Shown here piece by piece: positions 10,301 through 23,400 of a stretch of 64,000 nt of DNA. How positions within the stretch are numbered: the stretch's first letter is position 1; every line of letters starts with the position of its first letter. A program made the translations under genes and the position numbers. The notes under the pieces were generated by a model. That model had not been told where the DNA came from. It did no database searches and saw only the letters and a program-made list of their open reading frames with translations. Origin of the DNA: Scolanthus callimorphus (lineage: Eukaryota; Cnidaria; Anthozoa; Actiniaria; Edwardsiidae); the NCBI GenBank assembly GCA_033964015.1, contig CM066919.1:25181204-25245203 (forward strand), in the 5' to 3' direction.

Positions 10301-13300
10301 TTGGATTCCCTAGTAAACCAGTCATCATGACCGAAGTCTTTTTTCATTTCGGTTCCTAAAGTTGGATGAACCTGTTTGGCTGGTTTTGCTACGGTCTTAA
10401 CACAACTGACCATCGGCAACATGATTACCATCATCGAGCGTCACTCGTCATGAACATAATCATTGATATGATGTTTCATTAGTCAAGGCAAAGCCACCGT
10501 AACTTACCTGTTATAAAGGTAGTGATTGCTGCCATGAAGATTGCGGATCCGATATGCATAAAGGAGTAGCGTACTCGCAGATCCCTCCTTTCCTTGTGAG
10601 GTGATAATCGGTAGGCAACGCCATAATGCATGGTAAAGTCAATAGACAGACCGACAGCCACAGATAACACGATAGACTCCAAGATATTCAACTGCCATCC
10701 GAGAAGAACAAGCGTTCCAACTGTTATGGCGAGAATCCCAATGATAGTGACAATAGCGTATAAACTGATGAAGATATTGAGGGTAGTTAGAAGCATCACT
10801 GCAAAAGCTATAGCAACGGAGATTCCCATTGACGTGAAGCTGCCAGAGGAGAGTCCTAATTGTAGAGCATAAAAATCCAAGTAAGTACAAGCAGCCCATC
10901 CGTTCTTGAGTCCTTGGGAGCTTTCGATAATTCTTTAGTCATCCAGCTGTTTACGTCATTCCAAAACGCATCCATTTCCTGAAATGCAGAGGTATAACTT
11001 GTATCTGTCTGGAATCGGAATTTCATTGCCTTGGCTTTGCCTTTTGCATCAAAGTAGATGTAATTACTGAAGGAGAGGTTTCGGTAACATTCCTCGTACT
11101 TCTCGCTCGGGTATGGAAAGCTATACCCTTTAAGGCAAGTGTTATTAGCATAGTTTATAAAGTTTTCGAACGGTGTCTCAGGAGCATTCGACTTCGAGTA
11201 CATTGTCTGGTTGACTAACGCTTTTGAAAAGTCTAGTAGCCACTGCTGTGACTCCCTAGAGTAAGGGTCAAAGCTATCTTCGAATTCCAAAGTTCCAAGT
11301 TCATCAGGATTTAGGTGGTTCCCGTTATCAGCTGCTTTCGCTCCCCACACTATATCTATCGGCATGCCCCACCCTTGCCCCTGCGCATACCTGAAGTTGT
11401 ACTTGATCTTCATTTCGTACTGCTCCAATGTACTGCTTGACGGGAACACTTGGAAGTCTTTGCTTGTTGGGAGGGTCATCGTAGGACTCACGAATATTAC
11501 GCACAGAAAGCCAATGGTTAATCCAACAAAAATAATCATCCAAAGAAAGTGGAGTCTGAACTTGAGGACGGCGTTAGGTAACCACGTCTGGAAGATCGTG
11601 TTGCTCACATTGCCGAAGAAGGACTTCATGCCTGGTATAAAGTGACACGGGAAGTCGATGCCCCAGCAAATACGACAAGAAAGGCTTTGGTTTTGTGCTG
11701 GTCTTGGTGATATTTCTTGAGTCTTGTCACTTTCACTACTGTTGTTTTCTTGACGTCCATCGCGGGTCATTTTCTGAGAGCCTGGATCACCCTGGGGAGA
11801 ATGTTGATCATTTGTTCCTTTGCTTTGATCGATGGTTCTTTTGCGTACCCATCTTTCGTGCAAGAGGACCACAGCAGGAAACCACGTGATCATCATGAGG
11901 TAGTTAGTAAGAACTGACATCCCGGCGTAAATTCCGAAACACTTGATTGATGATATCGGCGAAGAAAGGCTAGCAAAAAAAGCAGCAGACGTTGTCAAGC
12001 TCGTCACAAACATTGACAGGGCAGCGTAGCGCAAGGTTTTCCACGTCAAAGTCATGCAGTCGGCATTTGGGTGCGCAGCTTTGGTTTGGCGCCAAATGTC
12101 ATAGTACACGAACGCATCATCGGCACCGATACCAACAAGAAAGATCAGAGTTGCAACGTTGAGGAAAGGAAAAAATTTGATCCCAAACACGATCTTATAC
12201 AAGAAATACGAATCAACCAGTGCAAAGATGATGCTGATCAGGCCGCAGAATGATAGAATGATGGAGTTCAAGTACAGACACATGATGATTATCAGAGCTG
12301 CCATTGCTATTCCTGGATACTTAACATTCTCAAGAAGGTAGTAATTGAATAGATTATTCTTAAGGTTACCAAAATCAAAACCGACTACCTTTACTCCGTT
12401 ATACTCAGGCAGTGTTTCTGTAAGCTTGGAGTTATAAACTTCCTTGTAAAATGTCATGGATCCCCAGTAGACTGGGGAAAATGTCAATGAGTATTTTAAG
12501 AACTTATCCTTAGGAGTTAGCAAGAATTTGCTATCAGTAAGATAGTTCATGATGACTGCCATCTGACTGCGTCTTTCCACACAAGGGCATGGGACCTGAG
12601 GGCAAGTGTTCACCTGAGTTCCATTAGCATTAACGCTACAGCTACAGGTTAGTTTCAAGAGTCCTTTAATGAAGTATGGGGTACAGTACTCAAGAATTCG
12701 TGACCCAATGCTGACATCTTGATCCGTAATGTCTTGACAAGAAGACTTCCCAACAACAAAAGCAACAAAATTTCCAAGAGAAAAACTGGGGCAGCACTTC
12801 CTTGATTTTCGGTAGCAGTTGCTTGGGAAAGAAGGATTTTTTCTTACAATTTCCTCTTCAAGATGGCACATTGCTTTAAAGCTCTTAGCATTGAAGAGAT
12901 TTTCTCCTGATTTAGATTCAAATGCTATTAGCATATTGCTGTTGAAACCACAGAAGTCTATGCTTTTCCGCTTCCTGTTGACAATTCCAGAAGGGGACAC
13001 TGGTCGCCCTTTGGGGTAGGTAGTCAGGTCAGTACCCCAGGCATTCAATCGCAGAGTTACTAGCCGGTTGCTGAGTTCTGTACCTCTTGGTTCAAATCCC
13101 TGTTTAAAATACAAAATACAAACCTGCAAATAACTCCCTAGCAGAAGAACATTAATTAACAAATTCTCTAACTAAGAAATCTTCTTGCAGAAAGAAACTT
13201 GGGAACAGGAGCAAACAGGACAGCTTTGAATGTGCAGCCACAAAAAACGTTTCACAGCCTTCTGTAGTCACTTCAAACTTATAGAGAAAGCAAAAAATGT

Positions 13301-16300
13301 TTCACAAATCAGGGGAAGAAGGGGGAAGAAGGAGGGGGAAGGGGAGGTGGAGACCATAGCTAGAAATTTTTGTTGGGGGGAGGGAAGCCTTGGTTCCTTT
13401 GTTTTGCTGTGGGTGGGGGCAAACAGGTTTTTTCCACATTTGACGCTAGTAAATGCTTTACTTTGCTTGGGGGCAACTGTCTCTCCCACCATTGGCTATA
13501 GCCTTTTTTTTGGGGGGGGGGGGGTAGGGAAAGGGGTTAGGGGAAGGATACAGTTCCTCTTCCCAACTGGGTACACTTTTTAAAAATTGCAAAAAATCAT
13601 GGTAGTAAATGCATACCTTTACTGGGTCATCAAATGAGGGAAGAGGAGGGGCATTAAATGCCGGGAGCAGGGACGCACAAGCCAGCAGTGCAATGTGCAA
13701 CAGAACCACAAAAAACACAACAATGGCGATCACATCTTCTTTCAAACACCTGGAATGAATTAAGAAATTCTTAATTTAATAAAAGTGTGATGCTATCTTC
13801 ATTGGACATTTAAGAACATTAAATACAACAAATGGAAACTACTTAGCTGTTTATCATTTTTATGGCACCCAAACATGTTTTCAATGCATTCCCCCACTTA
13901 TATTATGGGTGTCAACTTTCCAAGCTTCACTTATTTCTGAAGATGGGGGTCAATTTGTCTGATTTCTAAGGGACTGTTACCTAATTCTAAAAATACCACA
14001 TTTTTCTTGTGGAAACTCAAGTTCTTTGACAATTCCTTCCTGTTGTGGAATCGCAAATTATATCCCAGGACAAAATCAAAGGAAAAATCGTCTCAAACCC
14101 TGAACTGGGCATGCAAAGAGTTGGTACAGGTTTTGCAGGTGACCAAAGAGTTGTGGAATAGGTTTGATGGGCAAAAGAATTATTGGATAGCTGTGCCTCT
14201 CCCATTATCCATAATTGTGTGCTTGTGCCCTACTTAGGGCCATTTTTTATCTGCCTCCCAAACCCAACCCCCCCCCCCCCCCCCCAGCAAAATGACCTTT
14301 TCTGAGGGGGTCCAACAAAAAAGGTTCTTCCATAGGTTTTTCTGAGGGGCCACTCTTCTGTAGAAAAAAATGGGTGACCAAGTACAAGACTAGCTATTTC
14401 CCAAAATGAAAATCCCCCAGGTGGCGGATACAGACCCTTTAGAAAGGGGATGGATCGTACAAAGGATTACAAGTGAATCCACCCCTGATCCATGGTCACA
14501 ATTGCACTTTGTCCCCCAAATTCACTAGGCAAACCAATTCTCATGGTGAGACAAGAGTGTAAAATGTAAATGTAAAAAAATGTAATGTATGCACTTGTAT
14601 ACCGCAAATATCCATATCCATGTTCAAATGTGGTTTACAGATGATGTGGATGTCTGATCCCTAAGATGCGTACTGCGATTTTATGCATGCAGCTTAGGGA
14701 CGTGTCATTATTTACCGGGGGGGGAGGGCTCCCATTTTTTTCAAACAAGGCTAAAAAAAATTACGACCCTCCCCTTGAACATAACAAAAAAAATGTGACC
14801 CTCCCCAAGTCGTAGGTATAAAAATTGGGACCCTCCCCCATATAATGTATTTCTGAAAAAACCTGTCAGATAGGCTGTTGTCCGATGCAATGTCCCTTTC
14901 ATTCTTCTTAATATAGAAATACTTTTTTTCTTACTTCTGCCAAAGCTAAGGAACCGCGGTTATTATTTATCGCCTAGAGTATTTACGTGAGGATTTTGGG
15001 TAATACACGGGGAAAATGCAGTGATCCACCCTCTATGAGGAGAATGACTAACGTGATCCCACCTCTCCCGTCCCCTATTTGACCTATAGTACTGAGACAT
15101 TTTGCCGAAAAAGGGGGACGCATATCTTTCGTTGCGCGCGAAGCGCACCCGAATTTTGATAAACGCATTGTATGAAGCCTCAGAGAAAGGGTATATGAAC
15201 ATGTGTTGTGTTCGGTATAGTAAACAAAGCCTGTCAGGAGCCAAGGAAGTACGCTACATATAAGGTTAGATGAAAGCTTCTAATGATGGGCTCATCATCA
15301 TTATTCATGCGCGCAACTGCGCGCCGCAAATGAAGAAGTTATTAATATTCATGTGCGCGAAGCGCGGCCCAACGGACGAATTTCTATGCTTGTAACGTCA
15401 AAAACTCACGCGTACCTATGGGGTCTTCTTTCAAATATATAGTGACGTGCCAAGGGCATTTTTGGGAGAGTCTACTTTTCCTCGTCAAGATACACTTGTT
15501 CTTCTAAACGGCGTCAGGGTAGTGTCTTTATTGCTCAAAGCGTATATTAGATGTCATTCTTTTTGCGCGCGAAGCGCGCCGAAATTTTTATAGAGAAGTT
15601 GCTGAAATAACCACTATCGCCATCTGTTTTACCCTCTTCATCGTCCAAATGTTTGATGAAAAAATTATGACCCTCCCCCAAACAGGAGTGAAAAAAATTT
15701 GGACCCTCCCTTTAGACACGCGAAAAAAATTAGGACCCTCCCCACAAAAATAGGAGCCCTCCCCCCCCCCCCGCTAAATAATGACACGTCCCTTACAATC
15801 ATGAGTGGTTGTTAGATCATTCTGTGGCGCACTGTGGTTTAATGTCCCTCGCATAGTGGTAGTGGGCTGAGAGATGGGACCTTGGTTTATTGCCAAAAGA
15901 CATGAAACACAGGAGAAATGATGAATCACCTCAAGTCCCATGAATTGAGCACAAGGTATTCCAAGGGCATTTGAAAACAATAGTCAGCTTAATGATTTTT
16001 GGGGAACACAAAGCACAATATTTAACCAAATCCTGCTAGATTACGGAGAATATTGTCTGATACAATAAATATGCATAGTTGATGTGGAAATGGTGAATTA
16101 GGTAATACAACCACAAAGGATAAGCCTTGACAGACAATCAGATCCCACACCTTACATCTACATTAATCGTATACTACTGGTTCATATGTACTACAAACCT
16201 CATTTTTTTAGCCTTTTTACCAACACCTTCAGTAGCAATTTTCTCATGCTGAACAGCTGGGTGAGACATATCAGGAGGGGGCTCATAGTCATGCGTGGAG

Positions 16301-16410
16301 TCACTACGCTGAAGATCTTGATACTGCTGATGGCCGGTAGTATCTCCTGTCAGACCTTGGTATGGCTCAACAGGGACGACAGGGTTGTCATACTCAGCTG
16401 TAGTAGCCAT
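7398..16410 (-). CDS. DISP1: Dispatched homologue (RND-type Hedgehog release transporter)
   Basis: Dispatched exports cholesterol-modified Hedgehog from producing cells. Coding exons (minus strand) are 16410-16199, 13749-13617, 13099-10508, 10260-10101 and 7557-7398; all junctions are GT-AG and keep phase. The product is about 1085 aa if one frame break is discounted. A hydrophobic segment (about 77-99) is followed by DPVKGFEPRGT, a family hallmark. The sterol-sensing region carries GIGADDAF (about 438), the GxxxDD motif needed for function in the family. The second half has VAVGLSIDF (about 930), HYGVAYRL and GALMMPSVV. The C-terminus is a short tail ending EIVTVL. At 10916-10918 a GGG run (CCC on the coding strand) appears one base short: the exon continues in another frame with family-like NGW and MGISVA. 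The last exon is inferred from phase and a good acceptor; read-through of exon 4 would stop at 10097. Symbol is by family; vertebrate paralogues are not separable here. Confidence 0.9.
7690..8335. repeat. Purine-rich degenerate repeat in a Dispatched intron, left part
   Basis: The plus strand is almost all A and G, with recurring units such as GGAGAGGTGGAG and GGAACAACAAGATGGAGC. The repeat resumes at 9808 after an inserted element. Long pyrimidine-strand frames here (Ser/Pro/Leu-rich) follow from composition and are not genes. Confidence 0.75.
8339..9809. mobile_element. Non-autonomous DNA transposon with CAGGGGCGG ends
   Basis: The ends are CAGGGGCGGATTTAG and its reverse complement CTAAATCCGCCCCTG, over 15 bp. 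The same purine-rich repeat flanks both sides, confirming insertion. GCTACGGTCAGATTT occurs in direct orientation near both ends. No convincing transposase frame is present in the 1.47 kb. CAGNGGCGG-type ends recall hAT-like elements, but I see no clean 8-bp target duplication. Confidence 0.65.
9810..10075. repeat. Purine-rich degenerate repeat, right part
   Basis: This continues the motif interrupted at 8339, for example GTGGAACAACAAGGAGATGA here against GTGGAACAACAAGATGGAGC near 7950. Confidence 0.7.
14584..15957 (-). mobile_element. SINE copy split by a later element
   Basis: Bases 14584-14696 and 15796-15957 match successive parts of the SINE at 43432-43785 (shared ATGTATGCACTTGTATACC, GAGTGGTTGTTAGAT, ACGTCCCTCGCATAGTG-like text). 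The tRNA-like head is missing. The two parts are separated by the element at 14697-15792. Confidence 0.75.
14697..15792. mobile_element. PIF/Harbinger-like non-autonomous element
   Basis: Ends are GGGACGTGTCATTATTTA and its exact reverse complement, flanked by TTA at 14694-14696 and 15793-15795. A three-base TTA duplication is typical of PIF/Harbinger. The interior has repeated GACCCTCCCC motifs at both sides and several GCGCGAAGCGC hairpins, and no transposase frame. It is nested in a SINE, so the empty site can be reconstructed. Confidence 0.8.
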
Positions 16411-17036
16411 TACTTGTATCTTAACTACAACAAAATTTTAGGGAACTATAGCAAAACTAAAGTGGACGTGTTTTTTCTCCTAGAATAATGAGTCATTGGG
16501 TAGAAGAACTAATGTCGGATGGCACACGTTAACTTTATGCCAGGAGCCTGCATGCATATAATTACCCTGTCGCCAAAGCAACTACAGAAATAGACAGAAT
16601 ACTCAAGTCTGAATAAATTTTATCCACATCCCTGATTATGACTATCCTATCCTTTGGATGTTCTAATCAAAGTTTTCCTTTAGTTTCGGAGTAAACATCA
16701 TGAGAAAAGAAAAAAAGTTATCGTGTTGAATATGCGTGCAGCTGAAAATTAAGGCAAAATGCATATCGTTGACAAGCAAGATATATTCGGGTGATCCCTT
16801 TGTTTGTTTTTAATTCTCTGCAAAACTCAGAGTATTAAACCGAAAAGATAAGATCGCAATCAAGAGCATTTCTATCCTTCTTCCTTTCGATGTTTAAATA
16901 TTCGATTACATTGGTTATGTAAGTTTATTTCTATATAAGGGGTTTGGATTTAGTCCTTCTTTAGGATGAAACTTGCCCCAATATTGAATAACTTAACATT
17001 TTCTTTATGTTGAAAAATTAGATAAGGGACTCACCG

Positions 17037-17492
17037 TTCGCTTGAAGCCGCACTGTTGTCATCGAAAAACCCTCAAATATCAGTTCAAACTCAATTATTC
17101 TGTTCTTCCTAAATGTGATATGATTTCACCTCTAAATCTTCCGTTTCAAAGGCATCTGTGCATGATGAATCTAGGAACCGGCGCTCTTCGTCTTCGGGAT
17201 TCAGTTCTGTTTCGCATCAGTGATTCATCCGCGCGCGTGACATCAATGTCATGCATGTTTGATCACGTGACAAGACAAGAAAAACTAATTACCTTGTATT
17301 TATTTTATCTTGTTCTAATAAAAAGAGCAGTACAGCTGGGTGTTTAAAAATAGGAAAATAATGTACACGATTTGGCATCAGTTCTCATTCCTCAAGAATT
17401 TAAAATTAAATTTAGCATGCGTAACGCAACGCGTTCTGTCACGCTTAAACAGTCACGTGACCCATCCCGTTTCGAAGGTCTTTGCTGTAAAA
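17037..17492. promoter_or_regulatory. Divergent promoter region, Dispatched / P450
   Basis: On the minus strand a likely 5' untranslated exon ends at a GTGAGT donor at 17036 and joins an acceptor at 16425, 14 bases upstream of the Dispatched ATG. On the plus strand the P450 ATG is at 17493. The interval holds two TCACGTGA palindromes (17263-17270 and 17453-17460), bHLH-type sites. Start sites are inferred; no TATA box is convincing. Confidence 0.5.
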
Positions 17493-20400
17493 ATGGTGCT
17501 TGCTGCAATGCAAACTTTCCTTACGGATTACGCATTGATTCTCGTTCCTGTGGTTCTAGTCAGCGTAGCTGTAGTGTGGTAAGTTTTCTGTGTGTAGTTT
17601 TGATATGTTTGTTGAAAAGAAATTGGAATGATGTAATAACTATCAAACTAGCTCGCCTGCTGAGTGTTCGCGAAGTCCCGTCCCCGAGGTCGCGGCTCGC
17701 CTCGAAATGCAAGTAGCTGAAGTCGCATCTCGTTTGCTATACTTGAGCGAAGAAGCCAAATCTAGCTTGATATTTAATATGTCTAATACTCAAATGATTG
17801 TTAATGGTCAAAGTTGACCACGGTCCCAGTGCGGCAAAGTGCCGCATATTCGCCGCATTAAGTAATAACTTATATTCTTATCGGTTTTGCTCAATTGTTC
17901 TTAAGTAAGCTTTTCTGTTTTGCTCAGTGGTTTCCATTAATCCCGTCAAACAAAGTGTAATGGTGAAAGAGTAATAGCCCATACAATTAATACAAAAGAG
18001 AACAATGGGACAATGAGATATTATGCTAAGCGTGTTTCACGGGATTTACGACCTCTATCAAAGGGCTCTGACAGAGCCAACTCATTCATGAATTTGGAAT
18101 TAGTGAATGGATAATTTTTCAGATATTGAAAATACTTTGGGAGGGTGCATGTAGCTTTTAGGGTTATAAATCAGGCCTCTGGTATAGCTTTTACAGCGGC
18201 GTAACCAGGAATTTCTGAAGGGGGAGGCCGGATAGTGAAAACATGGGACGAAAATGCTCAAATTTTCTCCAGCAAATACAGTAGATGTATGGGAAAATTT
18301 CCGAGAAAGGAATTTGGCTATGCCCCTGTTTTAGGGATAACCCTAACCTAACCCTACCCTAAACCTGACCCTAACCTAACCCTGGATGATAGATAGTGAT
18401 AGACTGGTATAGGTGGTTTGTTGGGTTTGTGGTTTGTTATCAGGAAAAAATGTCTTGTGGGTACCTTTTAGGGGTCAAAATCAACTAAGCAACACCATGT
18501 TTGGTACCTTTTAGGCTGGGATAAAATCGAAATTTCCCAATGAGCACCCCCGTCCCAAAAATACGGGAGCCCCCGCTGGGAAAATACTGGATACAGGCAT
18601 GTGGCAAGTTCTCATCAGTAGCCACATGGAAGATATGGGCAATTCAAGAAAATGTCTCTGATTTTTGTTCAAGTGTTGTTGTATCGCCTTTGAAAGCAAT
18701 CTCCAGTTGGTTTACCCCTAGCATGGACATGACAAGCATACAGGCACAAAATCCAAGTTTAAGTCTAAGTATGAATGCTATATCATTAATAAATAACAGG
18801 GCTCCATACTTATTCAATGAAAAAAAATTATTCAAAATTCCTCAGGAACACCAAATTGGATCCGGCCTACTGAATTTCCACTCAATTGTTTTCTTAATTG
18901 TAAAACATGGAGTCCAATATATAATACTCATAGTACTCCTGTTCTTTAAACTGTAACATTTTGTATACAGACCCAATTTTCTGATACATTTTCACAAGCC
19001 ACCCCCACACACAATGTTAAGCCGCTGGGGGGGGGGGGGGGGGGTGCAGCAAGGGGTGGGGATTTGACGTTTTCAAAATTTTTGCAGAAAAAATTCCCCA
19101 CCATTCGGCCAAAATACAGGGCTGCATGATTTCATCATATTTGTCAGTCGTGTGACTTATGGCAGTGAACCTATGAGAATAGTAACCAGACTCGTGACCA
19201 AAGAGCCCGACCCCCGGGAAAGTCCAAGATCAAATAACCTCTCCCTCGCGCAAAAGAGAATGTCAAAATCCCTACCCGGGAGAAAGCATGTTGTTGGGTT
19301 TATCGTAAATAATAATAATAAAAACACTGCTGAATTCAATAATTCAATTGCACTTTGGCGTCCATTTCTTTCACGAAATTTTATATAGGAATATAAAAGA
19401 AAGTAAAATCAAGGCGGAACAGAACGCTAACCGCGATAAAAATGGTCGGCTTTATGCAGTTCACATTGATCACATGACATTACGCTTTTTCATCGATCTT
19501 TGTTATTGCTACAGACAACAATTTCATTTCACAAACAACAACGCGAAAAATACCAGGCACACGAAGCTTCATCGATACCCCCCCCCCCCCCAAAAAAAAA
19601 ATGGCACGTTTCCGGTTTATAAAAGCTCTTACACTACCTCCGACGATAGTGCCGACCGCTCTAGCGATCAGGATTAATTTTGATAATGACGCGCAGAACG
19701 ACAGCAAACAAGCGCAACACTGTTTTTGTGATAATGAGAGATCGTAACAATTGCTCTGTTAGTCTGCGTATAGCTCTTGTGACCGTTTAGTTCATGGTTG
19801 GATAGGAGTGCGTTGCTACGATCCTTGCGGTGTGAAAAAAGTGTGCCTTGGTCTGAGACAAGTAAACAAAAGAAGACCAAACTTGCTAATCTTTACTACC
19901 GTGTAACGGAAGTAACCGGTAGTTGGTAACGCTTTTTTGTAAGAAAGTAATAGCTTTATTAAAAGCGAAAACACTCGTCTCCCTGGAAGAAAAACGTAGC
20001 GTCATAACGTTAGTAAAGCAAAGCGATTGGAACTCATCACAGAGCATTTTATAGACAAACAAAAGTTGTTAAAGTTAAATAGCAGCTATATCCATGTAAC
20101 AAAACAGGCGAAAAGAGCAAAATATGTTACGACACTTGTAAAAAAATATTGCGCAATCCCGCATAATTTCGTATTTTTAGCGCATAATTTCGAATTTTTA
20201 GCGCATAATTTCAGAAAAAATCGCGCATAATTTCAGAAAAAATCCTGCATCAAACAAGGGCCCTGATTAGACCCCCCTGCATTCATAACCTTGCACTAGG
20301 TACGTTGGCTTTGCTTCATGAAGGTCCTCATTAAATGTAGGTTTTAAAATAACTAGAAAGTAACGTTTTAAACCAATTAGATCTTTGCGCATGCGCATTC

Positions 20401-23400
20401 GCATTGATATTGTATTTTTCATTTTCCACATTTTGTAACCCCCTGCACCTGGATTTGCATGGATCAAAATCCTTACACAGTGTAGGTTTTGAGATGACTA
20501 AAAAAGTGCCGATTTGAAACAAACCAGTTTTTCTGCAAAGATAGGTAACAACCCACATGGAGAACTTTAGTGGCAATGAGACCCATATATACGTTGGCGA
20601 AGGTACAGAAGTAACACAGAGTTCAGTTGAGTTTTAGTCACGCCATGTCCCGCAGATAGCTTGTATGGTCCCGCACCTCGAGGGTCCCGTTGGATGGATG
20701 ACTTCAGCATAAATTATGCTAATATTGTGCTAACGTAGGAGTGATCCAGTGAGTGAGCAAGTGACATCGAGTCACCAGGATAACTCTTTGGCTGTTGCTA
20801 CGCAACCAGCCACGAGTTAAAAAGGGGAGGGGGGGGGGGGGTTGCTTGAAGGTAAAATGTTAAGAAAAAATGCTGAAAAAATTCCAGCTTAAAAATACTT
20901 CTCAGTCCTAACATACCTTCTTCAGCACACCGTTTTAGTTCAAACCCTTAAATAATACTGGATGGGCGATTTTAACCCCTAAAAATAAGACGGTGGTACC
21001 TACCATCCGAATATAGGGACCTTTATTTATTGGCAATGGTCATGTACACAGGTAACAGGTAACTTTATTTCAGTTACCTGTTACCTATGTACATGACCAT
21101 TGCCAATAAATAAAGGTCCTTGTATAAGCTGCTAATGAATGGAAATGAATCTGAATCTGAATCTAGGGAGTACAACCCCCGTACCAGTCCCACAACCCCT
21201 GGACCAACTCTCTCCCTTGAGAACCACTAGAATTAATGTGCCTGGGTATGAGGCAGTGCAAATGCCCTGTTGATTGACACATGCAATCCAAATTCATGTC
21301 ATTTATTTAATTCACTCAATGCTTTGCATTGTTGTTCTCCCTAGGAAGTTAGCCTTTGCTCCTTTTACTTATCTAAAGAAACTTGGACTTCCAGGGCCAA
21401 AGCCATGGCCATTTGTTGGAAATCTTCCTGAAATAATAGAGAAGGTATTGCTAGTATAATGTAATAGAGCGGTTTTCACATGACTGTCGTGAAAACAATT
21501 GCAATTGAGCAATCACTAGCCAATCAGAATCGAGAGAAATCACCACTTGCTCCTAAATGGCTTTTTTCTCAGCCAATTGCAAGCCGAACCAATTACTAAG
21601 TAATTACACAATTGTATTTACTACAGAATTTGATTGGCTGAGAAAAACGAGTAGCCAATGAGAACGCAAAGCAGTCGCAATTACATAACAAGTCTTGACA
21701 GTCATGTGAAATCCGCTCTATGCTATTAAATCTAAGTACAACTTTAAAGTGGCATATACCACAATGTTGATGGCTATTTGGGTGACATTGCACAGTGCCA
21801 GTGTTCACCTAAAATAGTTTATAAGTAAGCATTTCTATGGAGACCATTAAGCTCACAGGGAAAAATTCCTAAAAACCATAATGGTTTTTATGTACTTCCC
21901 ATCTTTGATAAAAAACATAAAATTATTTTAGAGAAAACCATTTATGTTTTTTCCATTTTAGAAATGTTTTTTATGGAATAAACATCTGGAAATTTCCATA
22001 TACCTCACCAAACCACACGAAGTTAAAACCCATTTATGGGTTTATAAAATCCATGTCCGTGTTCTCAGTAAAAAACATTAATTTTTTTATAATTCCATGA
22101 ATGGGTTATATCTTTGAAAAAACGGTTTTCAACCAGAATTGTTTGTTGCATAAAAACCATTAATAGTTACCGTTTTCCCATGAATGGATTATTGCTTACA
22201 AAAAACATTTTCGATCCAAATATGGGTTTTGCGCAAAACCCATAAATGGTTACCGTTTTCCCATGAATGGATTATCGCTTGCAAAAAACATTTTCGATCC
22301 AAATATGGGTTTTGTGCAAAACCCATAAATGGTTACCGTTTTCCCATAAATGGATTATTGCTTACAAAAAACATTTTCGATCCAAATATGGGTTTTGCAA
22401 AAAACCCATAAATGGTTACCGTTTTCCCATAAATGGATTATTGCTTACAAAAAACATTTTCGATCCAAATATGGGTTTTGCGCAAAACCCATAAACGGTT
22501 ACCGTTTTCCCATGAATGGATTATCGCTTACAAAAAACATTTTCGATCCAAATATGGGTTTTGCGCAAAACCCATAAATGGTTACCGTTTTCCCATGAAT
22601 GGATTATCCCTTACAAAAAACATTTTTGATCCAAATATGGGTTTTGCGCAAAACCCATAAATGGTTACCGTTTTCCCATGAATGGATTATCGCTTACAAA
22701 AAACATTTTCGATCCAAATATGGGATTTGCGCAAAACCCATAAATGGTTACCGTTTTCCCATGAATGGATTATCGCTTACAAAAAACATTTTCGATCCAA
22801 ATATGGGTTTTGTGCAAAACCCATAAATGGTTACCGTTTTCCCATGAATGGATTATCCCTTACAAAAAACATTTTCGATCCAAATATGGTTTTTGCGCAA
22901 AACCCATAAATGGTTACCGTTTTCCCATGAATGGATTATCGCTTACAAAAAACATTTTCGATCCAAATATGGGATTTGCGCAAAACCCATAAATGGTTAC
23001 CGTTTTCCCATGAATGGATTATTGCTTACAAAAAACGGTTTTCAACCAGAATTGTTTGTTGCATAAAAACCATTAATAGTAACCGTTTTCCCATGAATGG
23101 ATTATTGCTTACAAAAAACATTTTCGAGCCAAATATGGGTTTTGCGCAAAACCCATAAATGGTTACCGTTTTCCCATGAATGGATTATCGCTTGCAAAAA
23201 ACATTTTCGATCCAAATACGGGTTTTGTGCAAAACCCATAAATGGTTACCGTTTTCCCATGAATGGATTATTGCTTACAAAAAACATTTTCGATCCAAAT
23301 ATGGGTTTTGCGCAAAACCCATAAATGGTTACCGTTTTCCCATGAATGGATTATTGCTTACAAAAACGGTTTTCAACCAGAATTGTTTGTTGCATAAAAA

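Larger units (their letters stand above)
17579..21344. other. P450 intron 1: transposon and simple-repeat debris
   Basis: The intron contains a truncated copy (18196-18334) of the element at 27831, CCCTAA-like repeats, a long G run near 19029, GCGCATAATTTC repeats and the hairpin at 21017. I see no exon-like coding sequence in the rest. Confidence 0.6.

Noticed and set aside
7398..16410. Dispatched as a pseudogene because of its frame break
   Set aside because: All splice sites and motifs are intact and the only break is one base at a homopolymer, as in CDIPT.
17372..17716. 114-codon frame near the P450 start
   Set aside because: The frame at 17493 gives the membrane anchor and splices in phase to the proline hinge; the longer frame has neither.
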